Positions 21,134 to 29,863 of a DNA stretch of 64,000 bases are shown here, piece after piece. The notes under the pieces were generated by a model. The model made no database searches, was not told the DNA's origin, and saw only the letters and a list, made by a program, of their open reading frames with translations. The first letter of the stretch is position 1. Every line of letters starts with the position of its first letter. The translations under genes were made by a program, and so were the position numbers. The stretch spans positions 1-64,000 of the forward strand of contig CAZIDN010000010.1 in assembly GCA_964537875.1 (NCBI GenBank), read 5' to 3'. This stretch comes from JAPKZH01 sp964537875. Lineage in GTDB: Bacteria > Acidobacteriota > Aminicenantia > Aminicenantales > UBA4085.

Positions 21134-22141
21134 TCATTCTCTTTCCAAAGATATTTCGAGCCCCTCGTCGGCCACGTGGAATCCTTTCTCCAGGATGGAT
21201 TTTCGCGCTTCGCCGTCTGGGTCAAGAGCCTGATTAGAGTGGTTGAAATGAGTGAAATAGATGACGGTTTTTCCTTTTTGGGCCGCTTTTTTCAGCAGGT
21301 CCATGCTGTCTTTTATGAAGGGATGGCCGATGCGGGACAAGTCCCGTCCAGGGAGCTCATCCGGGCTGTAGAAAGTCCCGTCGAGGAGCGCCGCATCGAC
21401 CTCATCGACCGCCTCGATGACCGATCGCTCCCATGCCGCCCAGTTTTGGATATCAGGGATATACAGAATCTTTTTCCGGCTTCCGGAGATTATCAAACCC
21501 AGGGTGTCGGTGTATTCATCCCGATGAGGGACCTGGAAGGGAATCACTGAGACCTGAGGGGTCAGCGCCCGTTTGTCATTCGGGGAAAGGACCACTGGCG
21601 ATATGTTGTCCTGCTTGATGAGCTGGCTCCAGGGGCCGTTATTGGCCAAAAACTCCTTCATCCGCGATGAACAATAGACCGGCAATCTGTGGGCTGCGAC
21701 CGATTCGAAACCGAAAAACATCAAGCCGGTGTAATGTCCGATATGGGCGTGGGTCAGCAGGACACCTTGAGGGATTTTTACTTCCATAGAGACCTGTTCA
21801 TAAAGTCGATCGCAAGCCCTATCGAATTGGGTCCGAATATCAGGGGTGGCATCCACGATAAATAACTGCTTTTCTTTGAAATCCAGGATGGCCAGCGAAG
21901 AAATCAACCGGGCCTGCCCGGGATCTTTTCGGGCTCGTGAGCAATTGGGACAATGGCAGCCGAGCTGAGGGATCCCCCCATCCTGGGCGGTCCCCAGGAT
22001 TTTGACAACGACATCCGCAACATCCCGGGATTGATCGTCTGCCCTTTTTTCAAAAAAAGGCGGCCGTTTTTCGGAAAATTGCAGGCTCTCCAACCATAGC
22101 AAGCCGCCGCCAAAAGCGCCAAGAAAATGTCTTCTTCTCAC
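21134..22141 (-). CDS. PqqB-like metallo-beta-lactamase-fold hydrolase with Tat-like signal
   Basis: The 335-residue protein opens with RRRHFLGAFGGG, a twin-arginine-like signal. It then has VKILGTAQDGGIPQLGC, CxxC within GCHCPNC, and the metal motif THAHIGHYTGL (H131, H133, H136). In typical MBL enzymes the motif is HxHxDH; here the Asp position is Gly, as in PqqB. PqqB oxidises a PQQ precursor, but no other pqq gene is nearby and PqqB is normally cytoplasmic, so this may be an exported paralogue with another substrate. The start is GTG 22141. A sulfatase relic lies directly upstream. Confidence 0.75.
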   Translation of the reverse strand: MRRRHFLGAFGGGLLWLESLQFSEKRPPFFEKRADDQSRDVADVVVKILGTAQDGGIPQLGCHCPNCSRARKDPGQARLISSLAILDFKEKQLFIVDATPDIRTQFDRACDRLYEQVSMEVKIPQGVLLTHAHIGHYTGLMFFGFESVAAHRLPVYCSSRMKEFLANNGPWSQLIKQDNISPVVLSPNDKRALTPQVSVIPFQVPHRDEYTDTLGLIISGSRKKILYIPDIQNWAAWERSVIEAVDEVDAALLDGTFYSPDELPGRDLSRIGHPFIKDSMDLLKKAAQKGKTVIYFTHFNHSNQALDPDGEARKSILEKGFHVADEGLEISLERE

Positions 22142-22155
22142 CGCTTTTCACGACC

Positions 22156-22278
22156 TTACAGTCCGGCCTTTCGACCGGGAGGACGAACGCCGCGGCCTTT
22201 TGTTAGAGCGAGAGAATCGCCAAGCTCCAGCCGGGCCGTCTCGGCCAGCGCTTTCAATCGTTCAACGACCTCCGGATA
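22156..22278 (-). pseudogene. C-terminal relic of a sulfatase gene
   Basis: The minus-strand frame ending in TAA at 22156 reads YPEVVERLKALAETARLELG and then continues to VRPPGRKAGL. This is the characteristic C-terminal tail of arylsulfatase-type proteins. Only about 40 codons remain; the upstream part is replaced by the GyrI-like gene end. It is best explained as the residue of a deleted sulfatase. Confidence 0.6.
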
Positions 22279-22289
22279 GCGGATTGTTC

Positions 22290-22865
22290 TTACCTCTTTT
22301 GGACCTGATAACGAATGATCGTCCAATACTCGGCAGGACTGGCCGCCATGCCCGGGCCCTTTAAATATTCCTCTTCATGCGCACCGAAAATACGGTAGCC
22401 TTTATCCTCAATGAATTTTAAAAGCTTTTGGATGGTCGGAGTCTCCTCGCTGTAGGATCCGATATGTAAGATCTCTACGACGTCTCCGTACTCCCAGGTT
22501 TCGATGCGCACACCCGTGATGCCCTGCGGCAGCGATGTGATAGGATCCGGCAAAGGGAGCCCATAGAGCCCGCGCCACTCATTCTTAGGAGTATTGACGA
22601 AATTGAGCCAGCGGGCGCGCGGCGCGGCCATCCTTGCGCCTGGTAGGCTGAAAAAGGTCTTGTAGAGCAGCCCGAAGGCATTTTGTCCGACGATATTCGG
22701 ATCGCCTTTCGCTTCGACGACGAGCATTTTTTGGGCCGGCATCTGGCGGATCTGCGGCTCCTTCAGCGATTCATATTTGCTCAAATCCTGAAGGCCGCCC
22801 AGGGCGAAAAGAAAGAGCGCCCCACTGGCTGTCAGACCGGCTATGACGAGAAGCCCTCTTTTCAT
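22290..22865 (-). CDS. Membrane-anchored GyrI-like small-molecule-binding protein
   Basis: The 191-residue protein has an N-terminal signal-anchor (residues about 4-24). A GyrI/AraC effector-binding-like domain follows. The C-terminal pattern DVVEILHIGSYSEETPTIQK then KGYRIFGAHEEEYL is typical of this fold. The domain usually binds hydrophobic small molecules; here it would lie outside the cytoplasm. No DNA-binding domain is attached. GGGAGGT lies six bases before the ATG. Confidence 0.75.
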   Translation of the reverse strand: MKRGLLVIAGLTASGALFLFALGGLQDLSKYESLKEPQIRQMPAQKMLVVEAKGDPNIVGQNAFGLLYKTFFSLPGARMAAPRARWLNFVNTPKNEWRGLYGLPLPDPITSLPQGITGVRIETWEYGDVVEILHIGSYSEETPTIQKLLKFIEDKGYRIFGAHEEEYLKGPGMAASPAEYWTIIRYQVQKR

Positions 22866-22909
22866 CTGATACCTCCCTTGATCAAAGATCCCGAAAATTC
22901 ATGATCTTC

Positions 22910-22938
22910 ATTCAACCCCGACGGAAAGCCTTTGTCAA
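22910..22938 (-). promoter_or_regulatory. Promoter of the GyrI-like gene
   Basis: On the minus strand TTGACA (22933-22938) precedes TTGAAT (22910-22915) by 17 nt. The -35 box is perfect and the -10 box is weak. Confidence 0.4.
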
Positions 22939-23051
22939 GTCGGCAGTCTCCTCCTCCTCGAGAATGGCGGAACTCCCCGGTTTTTTCTTCTCCATATTGC
23001 CTAGCGCAACTATTTCGGATAAGCTACTGTTTTACTTGCAAGGAGAAACTC

Positions 23052-25883
23052 ATGGAGAGAAGACTCTTGACCGGCGCCGTCTTGATAGCCTGGATTTGTA
23101 TTCTGACCACAGGGACAGGGATGCCCGTCGTTATGGGACAACGATCGTTCTCCGCGACGACGACGACCCCAGCCAACAGAATTCTCCATTCGCAGCCTGA
23201 TTTCGGCAAGATGCCGCTGAATTTCATTCCCAACCGGGGGCAATTGGACGAGCGGGTCGCCTACTATGTCCAGGGAAAGGATAAAACGATCTACTTTAGC
23301 GCTGAGGGCGTGACTATTGCCTTGACTAAAGCGGAAGCCTCGCGCTGGGCGGTGAAACTGGATTTCCAGGGCGCTAATCCCGGGGTGAATCCGGTGGGCG
23401 CAGACGAAACAGGCGCGGTTATTTCCTATTTCCAAGGGGAGCCCGGAAGCTGGAAGGCTGGGCTTCCTACATATTCCCGGATCATTTACCCCAATATTTG
23501 GCCGGGAATCGACCTCGTCTTCTCCGGAACGATGGACAAGCTGAAATACGAATTCATCGTTCGTCCGGGGGCGGACCCGTCCCGGATTCGTTTGGCCTAC
23601 CGTGGCGCGAGTTCAGTCCTTATTAATGATCAGGGAAGCCTGATCGTCTCAACACCTTCGGGCGGGTTCGAGGATGGCCTTCCCATCGCCTACCAAGAGC
23701 AAGCGGGAAAGCGGGTGGACGTGCGGATGGCTTATAGGATCTTGGACAGCGGCGACGGGAAAAAGGATGGGGCAGGCCTCCGGGAAGATGAGGAGAACAT
23801 GGTCACCTATGGTTTTACGATCGGCGATTACGACCAGACCAAATCCCTCATCCTGGACCCGGTGATTCTGGTCTATTGCGGCTACATCGGAGGGCCAAGC
23901 TTTGATTATGGATATGGCATCGTGGCGGACCGCCTAGGCAATACGTATATCACAGGCTATACCTATTCGAGGGGAATCGCCTTTCCGGCAATGGTGGGCC
24001 CGGACCTGACTTTCAACGGCGGAAGCATGGATGCTTTCGTGGCCAAATTGAACCCTTCGGGGACGGCGTTCGTGTATTGCGGATATATCGGCGGCTCGGG
24101 AAATGATTACGGATACGGGATTGCCGTGGACCCCTCTGGAAACGCCTACGTTACGGGGTACACTTCTTCGAAAGAGTCCACTTTTCCAGTGTCGGTGGGC
24201 CCGAAGCTTATTCATAGAGGCTTATTCGATGTTTTTGTGGCCAAGGTCAACGCCAACGGTACGGCACTGGACTATTGCGGGTATATCGGCGGTTTAGGGA
24301 ATGATTACGGAAGGAGCATTGCGGTGGACGGCTCGGGCAATGCCTATATCACGGGATATACGTCTTCGAATGAAGCCTCGTTTCCGGTATCGGGCGATCT
24401 GGACCTGTCTTACAACGGCGGCGCGAATGACGCTTTCGCGGCCAAAGTCAACGCCGACGGCACGGCGTTCGAATATTGCGGATATATCGGCGGTTCAGGG
24501 AGCGACTTTGGATACGGCATTGCCGTCGATGCCTTGGGCAACGTCTACATCACAGGATATACCTCTTCGACGGAGGCCTCTTTTCCGGTGTCGACAGGTC
24601 CTGACCTAAGCTTTGAGGGCGGCCTTTATGACGCCTTTGTGGCCAAGGTCGACGCCGAAGGCTCAGCGCTCGAATATTGCGGGTATATCGGTGGTTCAGG
24701 AAGTGATTACGGATACAGTATTGCCGTCGATCCTTTGGGAAACGCCTACATCACGGGCTATACGTCTTCATCAGATGGCACTTTTCCGGTGTCGACAGGC
24801 CCTAACTTGACCTATAACGGCGGCTATTATGATGCCTTTGTGGCCAAGGTCGATATCGGAGGGGGCTGGCTCGTCTATTGTGGATTTATCGGCGGGTCGG
24901 GATACGACGTCGGCACCGGGATCGCGGTTGACGGCCGGGGCTATGCCTTCGTCACGGGGTACACCTCTTCAAGGGAAGATACCTTTCCGGTTAAGGTAGG
25001 ACCGGACCTAACCCATAACGGGAGCTTTGATGCTTTTGTAGCTAAAATAGACCTGTCAGGAAAAGGGCTTGTGTATTGCGGGTACATCGGCGGGTCAGAC
25101 TCCGATATGGGAATGGGTATTGCGCTGGATGTCGACGATTCAGGGAATACGTACCTAACGGGGAATACCTATTCGCTGCAATCTACCTTTCCGGTAACGG
25201 AAGGACCGGATTTTTCTTATAACGGTAACAGGGACGGCTTCGTGGCTAAAATCTATGAAAACTCGATCACCGTGACCGCGCCGAACGGCGGGGAAACCTG
25301 TCATGTCGGACTTGATCAGGACATCACCTGGCTGACGGCGGGCAAAGTGGGGAATGTGAGAATCGAGTATTCGACGGATTCCGGCACGACCTGGACTGAG
25401 ATTACGGCCTCGATTGAAAATGATGGAATTTTCACTTGGACAGTGCCCAATACAGTTTCTGAAACTTGCTTCGTCCGGATCACCGATACGGAAAACGGGG
25501 ACCTGACAGATACGAGCGATGCGGTTTTTACAATCACGGATATTCCGGTCATTATCGTGACCTCGCCGAACGGCGGGGAGAGCTGGGTCGTGGGATCTTC
25601 GCATAACATCACCTGGCTCTCCGCGGGCGGGGTTGGAAACGTGAAAATCGAATATACGTCGGATTACGGCACGACCTGGATCGAGGTCGTGGCCTCGACC
25701 GAAAATGACGGGACCTACGCTTGGATCGTGCCCGATGCGGTCTCCGATACCTGCTTGGTTCGGATCAGCGAGGCAGAAGATGGAGATCCTGTGGCTACGA
25801 GCAACTCGATTTTTTCCATCATCGCGGCGACGGGCCCTCCTGCCATGAAGAAACAGGGCGCCGGATCAGGAGGCCCGAGTTGA
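23052..25883 (+). CDS. Secreted SBBP-repeat beta-propeller protein with two PNGGE-type domains
   Basis: The 943-residue protein starts at ATG 23052 behind AAGGAGA and has a signal peptide. Residues about 55-270 form the N-terminal domain usual in SBBP proteins (NRGQLDERVAYYVQG). Seven tandem repeats of about 67 residues follow (23874-25259), each starting YCGYIGG or a close variant and containing ITGYTSS and FPV. One Cys recurs in each repeat. Two C-terminal beta-sandwich domains each begin PNGGE and contain WL and VRI; these resemble Kre9/KNH-type domains. Seven repeats suggest a seven-bladed propeller for binding at the cell surface. Its TGA overlaps the TTG start of the next gene. Confidence 0.85.
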   Translation: MERRLLTGAVLIAWICILTTGTGMPVVMGQRSFSATTTTPANRILHSQPDFGKMPLNFIPNRGQLDERVAYYVQGKDKTIYFSAEGVTIALTKAEASRWAVKLDFQGANPGVNPVGADETGAVISYFQGEPGSWKAGLPTYSRIIYPNIWPGIDLVFSGTMDKLKYEFIVRPGADPSRIRLAYRGASSVLINDQGSLIVSTPSGGFEDGLPIAYQEQAGKRVDVRMAYRILDSGDGKKDGAGLREDEENMVTYGFTIGDYDQTKSLILDPVILVYCGYIGGPSFDYGYGIVADRLGNTYITGYTYSRGIAFPAMVGPDLTFNGGSMDAFVAKLNPSGTAFVYCGYIGGSGNDYGYGIAVDPSGNAYVTGYTSSKESTFPVSVGPKLIHRGLFDVFVAKVNANGTALDYCGYIGGLGNDYGRSIAVDGSGNAYITGYTSSNEASFPVSGDLDLSYNGGANDAFAAKVNADGTAFEYCGYIGGSGSDFGYGIAVDALGNVYITGYTSSTEASFPVSTGPDLSFEGGLYDAFVAKVDAEGSALEYCGYIGGSGSDYGYSIAVDPLGNAYITGYTSSSDGTFPVSTGPNLTYNGGYYDAFVAKVDIGGGWLVYCGFIGGSGYDVGTGIAVDGRGYAFVTGYTSSREDTFPVKVGPDLTHNGSFDAFVAKIDLSGKGLVYCGYIGGSDSDMGMGIALDVDDSGNTYLTGNTYSLQSTFPVTEGPDFSYNGNRDGFVAKIYENSITVTAPNGGETCHVGLDQDITWLTAGKVGNVRIEYSTDSGTTWTEITASIENDGIFTWTVPNTVSETCFVRITDTENGDLTDTSDAVFTITDIPVIIVTSPNGGESWVVGSSHNITWLSAGGVGNVKIEYTSDYGTTWIEVVASTENDGTYAWIVPDAVSDTCLVRISEAEDGDPVATSNSIFSIIAATGPPAMKKQGAGSGGPS
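23874..25259 (+). repeat. Seven tandem ~201-bp repeats encoding SBBP propeller blades
   Basis: The units are related at DNA level (for example TATTGCGG..TATATCGGCGG) but diverged, so they are old coding repeats and not a recent expansion. Unit length is about 200 bp. Confidence 0.8.
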
Positions 25884-28800
25884 GAAAAGCGTCGACAGCC
25901 ATTTTCCTTTTGCTGCTCTTATTCGCTGGCGGAGTGTCATTCCTTCGAGCCCAAGACCCTGGAGGAACCATCCAGGGGAAGGTCACCGATAAATCAGGCA
26001 ACTCCCTCGCCGGGGCCGTTGTCTATTTATCCTCCCCGGCTTCGCTCGGAATACAGATCTTTGTGACCGGAAAAACCGGAAGTTTCGATTTCCCCGCCCT
26101 AGCACCCGGCGTGTACACCATTTCTGCGGAAACGCCCGGGTATCAAACCCTCGTCCGCGATCGGATCATCCTTCACGCCGGCATGTCTTTTTTCTTTCCT
26201 CTCGAACTGGGCCCCTCGGAGCAGGAAGTGGAAGTCTCGGCCCAAGGCCCCGTACCGGCCCTGGATACGACTTCATCAAAGAGAGCGGCCGTCATAGATC
26301 AGGCTCTGGTGCGCCACATCCCGCTGGCCCGGAATCTTGCCGATGTCTTGAACTTCGCTCCCGGTGTCATCTCATCCGAATTCCCGGTTCACCAAGAAGC
26401 TTCCATCTACGGCGGCACGGTACGGGACAACGCTTACATCCTGGATGGAGTCAACCTGACCGACATGTTCACCATGGCTCCTCTCCTCAATCTCAGCCTC
26501 GACTTGATGGACGAAATCGAAATCATCTCCGCCGGGCAGCCCGCCTCCCAACTTCCCGCGGGGGGCGCCTATGTGAATGTGATCACCAAGTCAGGAGGCA
26601 ATTCCTTTTCCGGGGAACTGGGCCTTTTTTTCATAAGCGAAGGCTTGAATAAAGATCTGTGGACGGCTTCTCAGATCAAGGACTTGGGCGTGGGCCCGGT
26701 GGTGGGCGATAAGAACCTCTTCGATGCGTCCCTAAGCCTGGGAGGTCTCTTCTGGGCCGAACGCGCCTGGTATTTTTTGAACGGCCGATACTTCAAGAAA
26801 TCCCTGGCCGTCAATTTCATCGGCCCCTACCAAGACATTCTGGGCAGACAGCACGATACTTACGACTGGTCGCGCCGAGACACATCAGGATCCTTCAAGC
26901 TCTCGCTAAGGCCCATCTCCGATGCCAAATTCACAGCCTGGATCAATATGGGTGACGTCTATCAGCCGGTGTACGAAGATCCCTCGGCCCGCCTGCCCTA
27001 CCTCTCTACAAAAATCTTGGATCACGAAAAATCTTTCATTCTTCACGGGATCCTGGACTACACCCTCAGTCCAAACGCTCAAGCCTTCGTCGGTGCCGCC
27101 TACATCAACAGGAATATTCCCACCCATCTCCAAGGGGAAGCCCTCAGTCTCTCCTGGACCGATGACGCGGGAGACCTCTACGGCCCCCTGAGCGGCGCCG
27201 ATTACAATTCGGATATCAAGAGGCAGCGGATACAGGCCGACGCTTCCCTCCGGATATTCGCGGAGAATATCCTCGGAACATCTCATACGTTCAGCGCGGG
27301 TGCGGATTTAATCGATTCCACCTCGAACCTTGACTGGTGGAGGCAGGACAACATGCTTTTATACCTGGACAGCCGCAACGCGGGCAATTCTTATTATGAA
27401 GACCGCGGGCTTTTGGCCTTCTGGAATTGCGGCTCCGAACAGGGCTCCAGTCTCCCTTCGGGCCGGTCTGAGCAGTTGGGAGTCTACGTGACGGATTCTT
27501 TCACAATAGCCAAAAGATTGACCTTCAACCTCGGGCTTCGCTTCGAGCGTTCATGGGGATGGTTTCCTTCCGCCACCAAGACTATATCCGGAAATCCCTT
27601 ATCGCTCTTCGTCGGGGATGCGCTTCTCAACCCCTATCTCAAGGCCTTCTATTCTGATTACTTCCCCGAAGGTTTCAACCCTTGGGGTCAGTTCGCGATG
27701 GCAGAGCTGGGAGGCATCATTTCCTGGAACGCCCTCTCCCCGCGGGCCGGGTTCGCCTTCGATATTTGGGGAGACAATAAAACTGTTTTGAAAGCCTCAT
27801 ACGCCCGCTATGCGGACGCACTCTCTCACCGCTATTTTTTGCCCCTCAACCCTCTCTATCCTCAGAATTTCCCCATCTATTGGTTGGACGCCAACGGTGA
27901 CGGCCAGCCCGACGTGGAAGATGAGTTCGAACTCTCATCCCTGGATTATCGGTTTCTCTCGGGTTCTTTCGCTCAGAATCGGGTGGCGAGCACAATCAAG
28001 GCTCCGGTCACGGAGGATATCTCCATCGGCCTCGATCATGAGCTCGTCAAGGATTTCACTCTCGGTCTCCATTTTATCTCAAGGAAACAGACGAACATCC
28101 TCGAAGATGTCCTCTATGCCCCGGACACCGGAGAATATTGGTATGCTCCTGGCCAGGCCGCAACCCAGAAGTACTGGATCCCCTTCACGACCACCGTCCC
28201 CGGCACCGATTCCCACCCAAGCCAGACCGTCACGCTTTATGCCAAATCCCTTGAAGCCCCGCCGGTCTTCCTGCAGCTGCAAAACGTCCCCGAGCTCGAG
28301 CGAAAATACCGGGCCCTGGAATTCGTCTTTAACAAACGCATGTCCCGGGGCTGGCAGCTGGCCGGTTCCCTGGTCCTGAGTAAAACAGAGGGAAACCTCG
28401 GCGGCTTCGCCGACGAGACGACGGGCTTCACGGCAGCGGCCAACAGCCCCAACTTTTTTATCAACCGGTATGGGCGCCTGGACACGGACAGGCCTGTGCA
28501 GATCAAGCTTATGGGATCGGTGGAGCTCCCCTACCAATTCTGGCTCAGCGCCTTTTTTCAATATCAGAGCGGCCGTCCCTGGCAAAGATGGGCGCAGATT
28601 CTCCCTCCGGCCGACTGGTGCCTAGCCCACAATGTCGAAAGAATTTATTACACCATCAACCTCGAGGCTCCGGGCAGCCGTAGAGAAAAGGCCTGGTCCT
28701 CCCTCGACTTGAGGCTGGAAAAGGAATGGAAACTTTTTGCTTCGGGCAAAGTGGGATTGTTCATCGATGTCACCAATCTGCTGAGCTTTACGACCTCGTT

Positions 28801-28948
28801 GGTCGGGTTGAACGATATCGACCGCTGGGAGCCGGCTGGCGAGGGAGCGGGGCAGCCCGGCCTGAAATTTCTGCAACCCGATTACCAGCTCACGAGCGCC
28901 CTCTACGGCAAACGGACGTTCCGCCTCGGATTCAGGCTGGATTTTTAA
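25880..28948 (+). CDS. TonB-dependent-receptor-like outer membrane protein with carboxypeptidase-regulatory domain
   Basis: The 1022-residue protein begins at TTG 25880, with AGGAGG six bases upstream, giving a clean signal peptide (LRKASTAIFLLLLLFAGG with initial Met). Residues about 35-115 form a carboxypeptidase-regulatory-like beta-sandwich (GTIQGKVTDKSGNSLAGAVV). A plug domain follows (ILDGVNLTDM, then GGAYVNVITKSGGNSFSGE). The rest is a long beta-barrel ending FRLGFRLDF. It resembles Oar-type receptors that import or bind oligomeric substrates. The TTG overlaps the stop of the SBBP propeller gene, implying coupled synthesis and probably a surface partnership. The 3' end overlaps the convergent acyltransferase by 17 bp. 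Confidence 0.85.
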   Translation: MRKASTAIFLLLLLFAGGVSFLRAQDPGGTIQGKVTDKSGNSLAGAVVYLSSPASLGIQIFVTGKTGSFDFPALAPGVYTISAETPGYQTLVRDRIILHAGMSFFFPLELGPSEQEVEVSAQGPVPALDTTSSKRAAVIDQALVRHIPLARNLADVLNFAPGVISSEFPVHQEASIYGGTVRDNAYILDGVNLTDMFTMAPLLNLSLDLMDEIEIISAGQPASQLPAGGAYVNVITKSGGNSFSGELGLFFISEGLNKDLWTASQIKDLGVGPVVGDKNLFDASLSLGGLFWAERAWYFLNGRYFKKSLAVNFIGPYQDILGRQHDTYDWSRRDTSGSFKLSLRPISDAKFTAWINMGDVYQPVYEDPSARLPYLSTKILDHEKSFILHGILDYTLSPNAQAFVGAAYINRNIPTHLQGEALSLSWTDDAGDLYGPLSGADYNSDIKRQRIQADASLRIFAENILGTSHTFSAGADLIDSTSNLDWWRQDNMLLYLDSRNAGNSYYEDRGLLAFWNCGSEQGSSLPSGRSEQLGVYVTDSFTIAKRLTFNLGLRFERSWGWFPSATKTISGNPLSLFVGDALLNPYLKAFYSDYFPEGFNPWGQFAMAELGGIISWNALSPRAGFAFDIWGDNKTVLKASYARYADALSHRYFLPLNPLYPQNFPIYWLDANGDGQPDVEDEFELSSLDYRFLSGSFAQNRVASTIKAPVTEDISIGLDHELVKDFTLGLHFISRKQTNILEDVLYAPDTGEYWYAPGQAATQKYWIPFTTTVPGTDSHPSQTVTLYAKSLEAPPVFLQLQNVPELERKYRALEFVFNKRMSRGWQLAGSLVLSKTEGNLGGFADETTGFTAAANSPNFFINRYGRLDTDRPVQIKLMGSVELPYQFWLSAFFQYQSGRPWQRWAQILPPADWCLAHNVERIYYTINLEAPGSRREKAWSSLDLRLEKEWKLFASGKVGLFIDVTNLLSFTTSLVGLNDIDRWEPAGEGAGQPGLKFLQPDYQLTSALYGKRTFRLGFRLDF

Positions 28949-29840
28949 AAGACTCCAGGTGATCCACCAAGAGCCGGCGGGCGATCCGGATCACGGCCGG
29001 CATCATTTCTTCTCCGACAAGATCCATGGCTTTGATCGGCTTGGCAAAAGAAATGTGGACATGGGTCTGGATGCTCCGCGGAAAGATCACCTGCTGGCTG
29101 ATCTGAAGGACTTCGGCCAGCTTCTGCCTCGCCGGGGCGGTCTTCCGGATCCGAACGATAGGGCTGCGGACGAACTTCGGCAGTAGCACGCCGCTGGCAA
29201 TGACCACCTGAAGCCAGGTCTCGGGAACTCTGCGGAGCATGATTTCAAGGCTGTGGGACCAATCTTGAATAGCTTCGTCGGCGCCCGGTCCCAGTTCCGG
29301 GTCGGGCTCAACATCACCATGAGCAAAAGTCAGCAGCGCCCCTCCTCTTTTGAGATGATCCATCGAAGCCCGCAGCGCCGTCCTTCGGCCGGCGGCATCC
29401 GGGGGGACGTAGATGAAGTATCGACGGGCGATGGAGAAGGCTCGGGTGAATGGAACATCCGAAAGAACGACCTTGAGGTCTTTCCTGGGAATACAGGACA
29501 TGATGGCCACGGAATCAAACGCGCCGGGGTGGTTAGAGGCCACAAGCAGAGGTCCGTCGACGGGGATATTTTCTATTCCTCGACCGGTAGCCTTGACCGA
29601 AAGATCAGGCAAGATCCGGCGGGCGCCGCCGCTTAATCCCGAAGATCCGACTTCTCTATCCACACAGGCAGCCATCCGGCCGAATCGTCCGGCGGGATAC
29701 CTGAATAAAGGCCCCAGCCATCGGCGCATCAGACCGCTGCGCGAGATGCCGAAGGCATAACAGATTTCATCGATAATTTTTTCTCTATAAGCGGAAACGT
29801 GTTCCGGCTCTGATGATCGGCTCGCACGTTTGGGAATCAT
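28932..29840 (-). CDS. PlsC-like lysophospholipid acyltransferase family protein
   Basis: The 302-residue protein carries NHPGAFDSV, the NHx4D-type motif of glycerolipid acyltransferases (block I). A GGALLTFAHGDVEPDP segment stands in the place of block III (FPEG-like). No strongly hydrophobic N-terminal anchor is seen. It probably transfers an acyl chain to a lipid or lysolipid at the inner membrane. It is the third gene of a kinase, E2-like, acyltransferase run, 23 bp after the E2-like gene. Confidence 0.75.
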   Translation of the reverse strand: MIPKRASRSSEPEHVSAYREKIIDEICYAFGISRSGLMRRWLGPLFRYPAGRFGRMAACVDREVGSSGLSGGARRILPDLSVKATGRGIENIPVDGPLLVASNHPGAFDSVAIMSCIPRKDLKVVLSDVPFTRAFSIARRYFIYVPPDAAGRRTALRASMDHLKRGGALLTFAHGDVEPDPELGPGADEAIQDWSHSLEIMLRRVPETWLQVVIASGVLLPKFVRSPIVRIRKTAPARQKLAEVLQISQQVIFPRSIQTHVHISFAKPIKAMDLVGEEMMPAVIRIARRLLVDHLESFKNPA

Positions 29841-29863
29841 GAATTCCGCGGGGCCGTCCCCCT

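Noticed and set aside
23874..25259. Regular ~200-bp repeats considered as a CRISPR-like or satellite array
   Set aside because: Repeats are in frame, translate to SBBP blades and are too long and diverged for CRISPR.
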